Shown: in pieces, positions 62,901 through 64,000 of the stretch
How the letters are laid out: each line of letters starts with the position of its first letter
How positions within the stretch are numbered: the first letter of the stretch is position 1
Translations under genes and position numbers: made by a program
Assembly: GCA_029936425.1 (NCBI GenBank)
Contig: JAPYSU010000011.1
Coordinates: forward strand, 1 to 64,000
Direction: 5' to 3'
DNA from: Litorimonas sp.
GTDB lineage: Bacteria; Pseudomonadota; Alphaproteobacteria; Caulobacterales; Maricaulaceae
DNA: 64,000 nt
The notes under the pieces: generated by a model
The model's database searches: none
What the model was told of the DNA's origin: nothing
The model's input: only the letters and a program-made list of their open reading frames with translations

Positions 62901-63146
62901 TTGCAGCGTATCAAAGTTCGCTCTTTTTATGGAGAGCTGAGCTTCGATGCCGCGTTCTTCCAAGGTGGTGATGGCATATTGCTCTAAGACCGAATAGCGG
63001 TTTGACCAAATCCAGGCCGCCACAAAAACCCCGGCGATGAATACACCAAGCAATATAGCGCCTACCCACTTCCAGACGGGCTTACTCTTACTCATGGACG
63101 GCCCCGACTTTGAACCCTTGGATGTAATTCCCGGCTGAAATGACAT
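59952..63146 (-). CDS. YdbH-like AsmA-superfamily intermembrane transport protein
   Basis: The 1064-aa protein has a basic N-terminus, one membrane helix (about 27-47) and a very long beta-rich periplasmic body, ending in the YdbH-type domain (ASIDGPLDGDVELGVIFNGANKKVLNGQPFEFDINVQG). AsmA-like proteins such as YdbH, YhdP and TamB form bridge-like grooves that carry phospholipids from inner to outer membrane. The ynbE and ydbL partners found with ydbH in E. coli are not next to it here. The N-terminus could start at the ATG at 63146 or at residue 18. Confidence 0.78.
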   Translation of the reverse strand: MSFQPGITSKGSKSGPSMSKSKPVWKWVGAILLGVFIAGVFVAAWIWSNRYSVLEQYAITTLEERGIEAQLSIKRANFDTLQVDNVELTYQSERKPFFTAKRIEADYVLKEALQGNMKRLRLVAPTARITLDENFKITDGWLPPESESSPGGLSIPESGFFIEDATFNLETPYGSPEISMSASIRETDQFEATLVIDKTDLNYKDWALTGSARLDLDVKGDKKEIDSLIRLQSLSRNDLNLNEATLEVKGALMANTTLPIELETLDMTFAGDIEGTAVRLETAPFTLDESQFVWGGQITRQTDLNSPIGLDGQIDLSTEQFTFADETRAKNLAQMLTLSDPLSSTPIAQHFAPSLTKTLERLLKQSSIKTTADINFQNEKAVITLMNPLDALQNNIELEISGTDQPIYSWNRITDDLTLSFDAALNRPVPMTLKNTRIEADTVSGWQLSNITKFLGNMNTIESWKVVSDKEPTRLAPFEAVIDYQAETARRLNITGGVNFDGRIPGGYVKGFETAGRVNLRLPPSGEQGLMLSYAPNRPRVNIGYFETETDWDLQNITLDLADGNNIFSLTGNKAKIAAGLENVRFNALNKLDERNFDMELEAAQAKGALNTQSGYQNWTIIFDNADIQSDNFPVQGTSAQVPRGTLSVLRSNDNIIFDFNSDSIDVSVPQVRVNGMKVHAQGTPAEYKAEHSGGIFKSETMDIPNWPFSGTVRFAEGEFTGDAVARIPKANNTPLNIEYSFKDGAGSAQAVLESLTFKTGGLQPQTIAPALAGKVAAVEGTISADMEVSFANGEIQGSGGVLNIMDMNFGTAPGPVEGLNTQIEFSSLMPFQTAGRQVMTVENFDPGIPLEDGTIEYELVPEGVKIYSAQWPLNVGAFELDPFTWRYGADENRVVMRLNDISIDELLQSVGNEKLEATGTVRGVFPIVVRGLNVLVDDGYLEAKDGGIIRFKSEQSQEATDRFQGDRILDTWSSGDEGVYNDLAREALREFNYRELTASIDGPLDGDVELGVIFNGANKKVLNGQPFEFDINVQGELFNILRSFNSNSQIKSELLKKEADKQK

Positions 63147-63249
63147 TCTTAATTGCTAAACTCTCGCTCGTTTGGTTTATTCCTCCATACGCTGTGCAAA
63201 GTAACAGGACTATAAAAACTTCGTAAGTTTACGAATTGACTGCACTGAG

Positions 63250-63265
63250 TTAACTATAGATTAGG
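63250..63265 (+). promoter_or_regulatory. CtrA-like box before the M23 peptidase gene
   Basis: TTAA-N7-TTAG; on the minus strand it reads CTAA-N7-TTAAC, one mismatch from the CtrA consensus. It lies about 75 bp before the M23 start, in the divergent region with the YdbH-like gene. Confidence 0.4.
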
Positions 63266-63337
63266 GATAAATGGGGAGTATTGGGGCTATCCTTTTGTTC
63301 ACGGGTAAAAGGTTTTAATTCCGAGAAGGGTTTTTGT

Positions 63338-64000
63338 ATGTCTGAGTCTGATTACCAAGCCAAAACGTCAAGCAAATTGAGTGCGTTGAAAACAGGATTG
63401 TTAATCAGGGCGACAGCCTTTCGGGATTTTTCTCACACAATCATACCAAAGCAAAACCAAATGAAATTTTTGGGAGTGGCCGGATTGGTGGCTTTTTCAG
63501 GTTTCTTTATCCTGCCCGATAACAACACGAAAACTGTTGAAGCCGCAGAGACGCCATCATTACCGATATCAAATATTGATTTGACGCGTTACGACCTTGC
63601 CTTGGATGAGGATTTTGCGTCGGCCCCAGTTGAGCAAATGACATTGACGATTGAGTCGGGTGACAGCTTAGGCCCGCTCCTTCAAGATAACGGCCTGTCA
63701 GGAAATGAAGCTTATCGCGTGACGGAAGCTTTTGCTGAAGTCTACCCCCCTCGCAAGGTGCGTGTCGGACAAAAGTTCAGTCTGTATTTTCAGGATGGCA
63801 TGCTTCAAAATTTGATCTTCCGCCCGACAGTCGAAAAAACAGTTTTTGTTGACAGGCAGGATGACAGCTTTAGCGCACGGGAAGTCTCTGCTGAATTCAA
63901 ATATGAAACTGTGGGTGTAAGGGCGAAAATCGATAATTCCCTTTACCTCGATGCCACGCGTCTGGGCGCGCCTGATAAAGTCGTTGCTCAATTTGCCAGT
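63338..64000 (+). CDS. M23-type peptidase, N-terminal part (cut by window end)
   Basis: The frame is open from the ATG at 63338 to the last base (221 codons), with GAGAAGGG before the start; it is partial because it runs off the edge. A basic N-terminus with a membrane segment (about 46-65, GVAGLVAFSGFFILP) anchors it; then comes a LysM/OapA-like domain (about 107-180, MTLTIESGDSLGPLLQDNGLSG..., KVRVGQKFSLYF) typical of the N-terminal part of M23 peptidoglycan endopeptidases of this type. The catalytic HxH domain would lie beyond the window, so activity is inferred. It opens a divergent pair with the YdbH-like gene. Confidence 0.72.
   Translation, partial: MSESDYQAKTSSKLSALKTGLLIRATAFRDFSHTIIPKQNQMKFLGVAGLVAFSGFFILPDNNTKTVEAAETPSLPISNIDLTRYDLALDEDFASAPVEQMTLTIESGDSLGPLLQDNGLSGNEAYRVTEAFAEVYPPRKVRVGQKFSLYFQDGMLQNLIFRPTVEKTVFVDRQDDSFSAREVSAEFKYETVGVRAKIDNSLYLDATRLGAPDKVVAQFAS

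Overview
The window reads as chromosomal DNA of an alphaproteobacterium of the Caulobacter/Hyphomonas type, roughly half G+C by eye. The main evidence is a divK-pleD pair whose phospho-acceptor, I-site and GGEEF residues fall at almost the same positions as in Caulobacter, direct-repeat LexA boxes (GAAC-N7-GAAC) of the alphaproteobacterial kind, CtrA-like boxes, a cysteine-free ribosomal protein L33 and an alphaproteobacterial-type HisRS. No tRNA, rRNA, prophage, insertion sequence or CRISPR array was found. Most genes are core genes, with small accessory patches between them.

Layout. 1-472: gene-free stretch with three REP-like palindromes. 473-7048: rnr-nudix, rpmG, then divK-pleD and dinB, diverging from a shared region that holds a LexA box and a CtrA-like box. 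7030-13548: small accessory genes (membrane hydrolase-like protein, thioredoxin-fold lipoprotein, cold-shock protein, a radical SAM enzyme behind a LexA box, SemiSWEET-type transporter, small MscS channel, two tandem degenerate BLUF-like proteins, lipoprotein). 13712-16330: a TPP riboswitch, a PH-like membrane protein and thiC in one coupled unit. 16637-24521: phosphohistidine-type phosphatase, a BLUF protein lacking the photochemical tyrosine, lipoproteins, a transglutaminase-core membrane protein and a polyproline metalloprotease lipoprotein. 24762-29070: serC-serA behind a two-hairpin leader, then purA behind an attenuator-like leader. 29094-39852: leftward block thiD, TM2 protein, folP, ftsH, tilS, cpoB, pal, tolB, tolA, tolR, tolQ. 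40167-45930: lipoprotein, ABM-like protein, prfA, TonB receptor, TetR regulator and AlkB-type hydroxylase. 45964-53673: giant MscK-like channel, Uup-type ABC-F, a Tad-like protein with 20 consecutive Asp, YceI lipoprotein. 53741-59938: PPK2, pgi, cyclophilin, hisS, peroxiredoxin, MBL hydrolase (possible third LexA box). 59952-64000: YdbH-like AsmA protein and the start of an M23 peptidase.

How it fits together. divK/pleD belong to polar development; two CtrA-like boxes, one between divK and dinB and one before the M23 peptidase gene, fit that network. tol-pal, the M23 peptidase, YdbH and the MscS proteins serve envelope integrity. LexA boxes tie dinB, the radical SAM gene and possibly the MBL gene to DNA damage. 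thiC and thiD both make the thiamine pyrimidine, but only thiC has a visible TPP riboswitch. The TonB receptor/TetR/AlkB group looks like a hydrocarbon uptake and oxidation patch.

The most interesting points are the membrane-protein gene between the TPP riboswitch and thiC, the three BLUF-fold proteins that each lack key flavin-photocycle residues, the mutually exclusive hairpins before purA, the LexA boxes, and the interleaved inverted repeats before rpmG.
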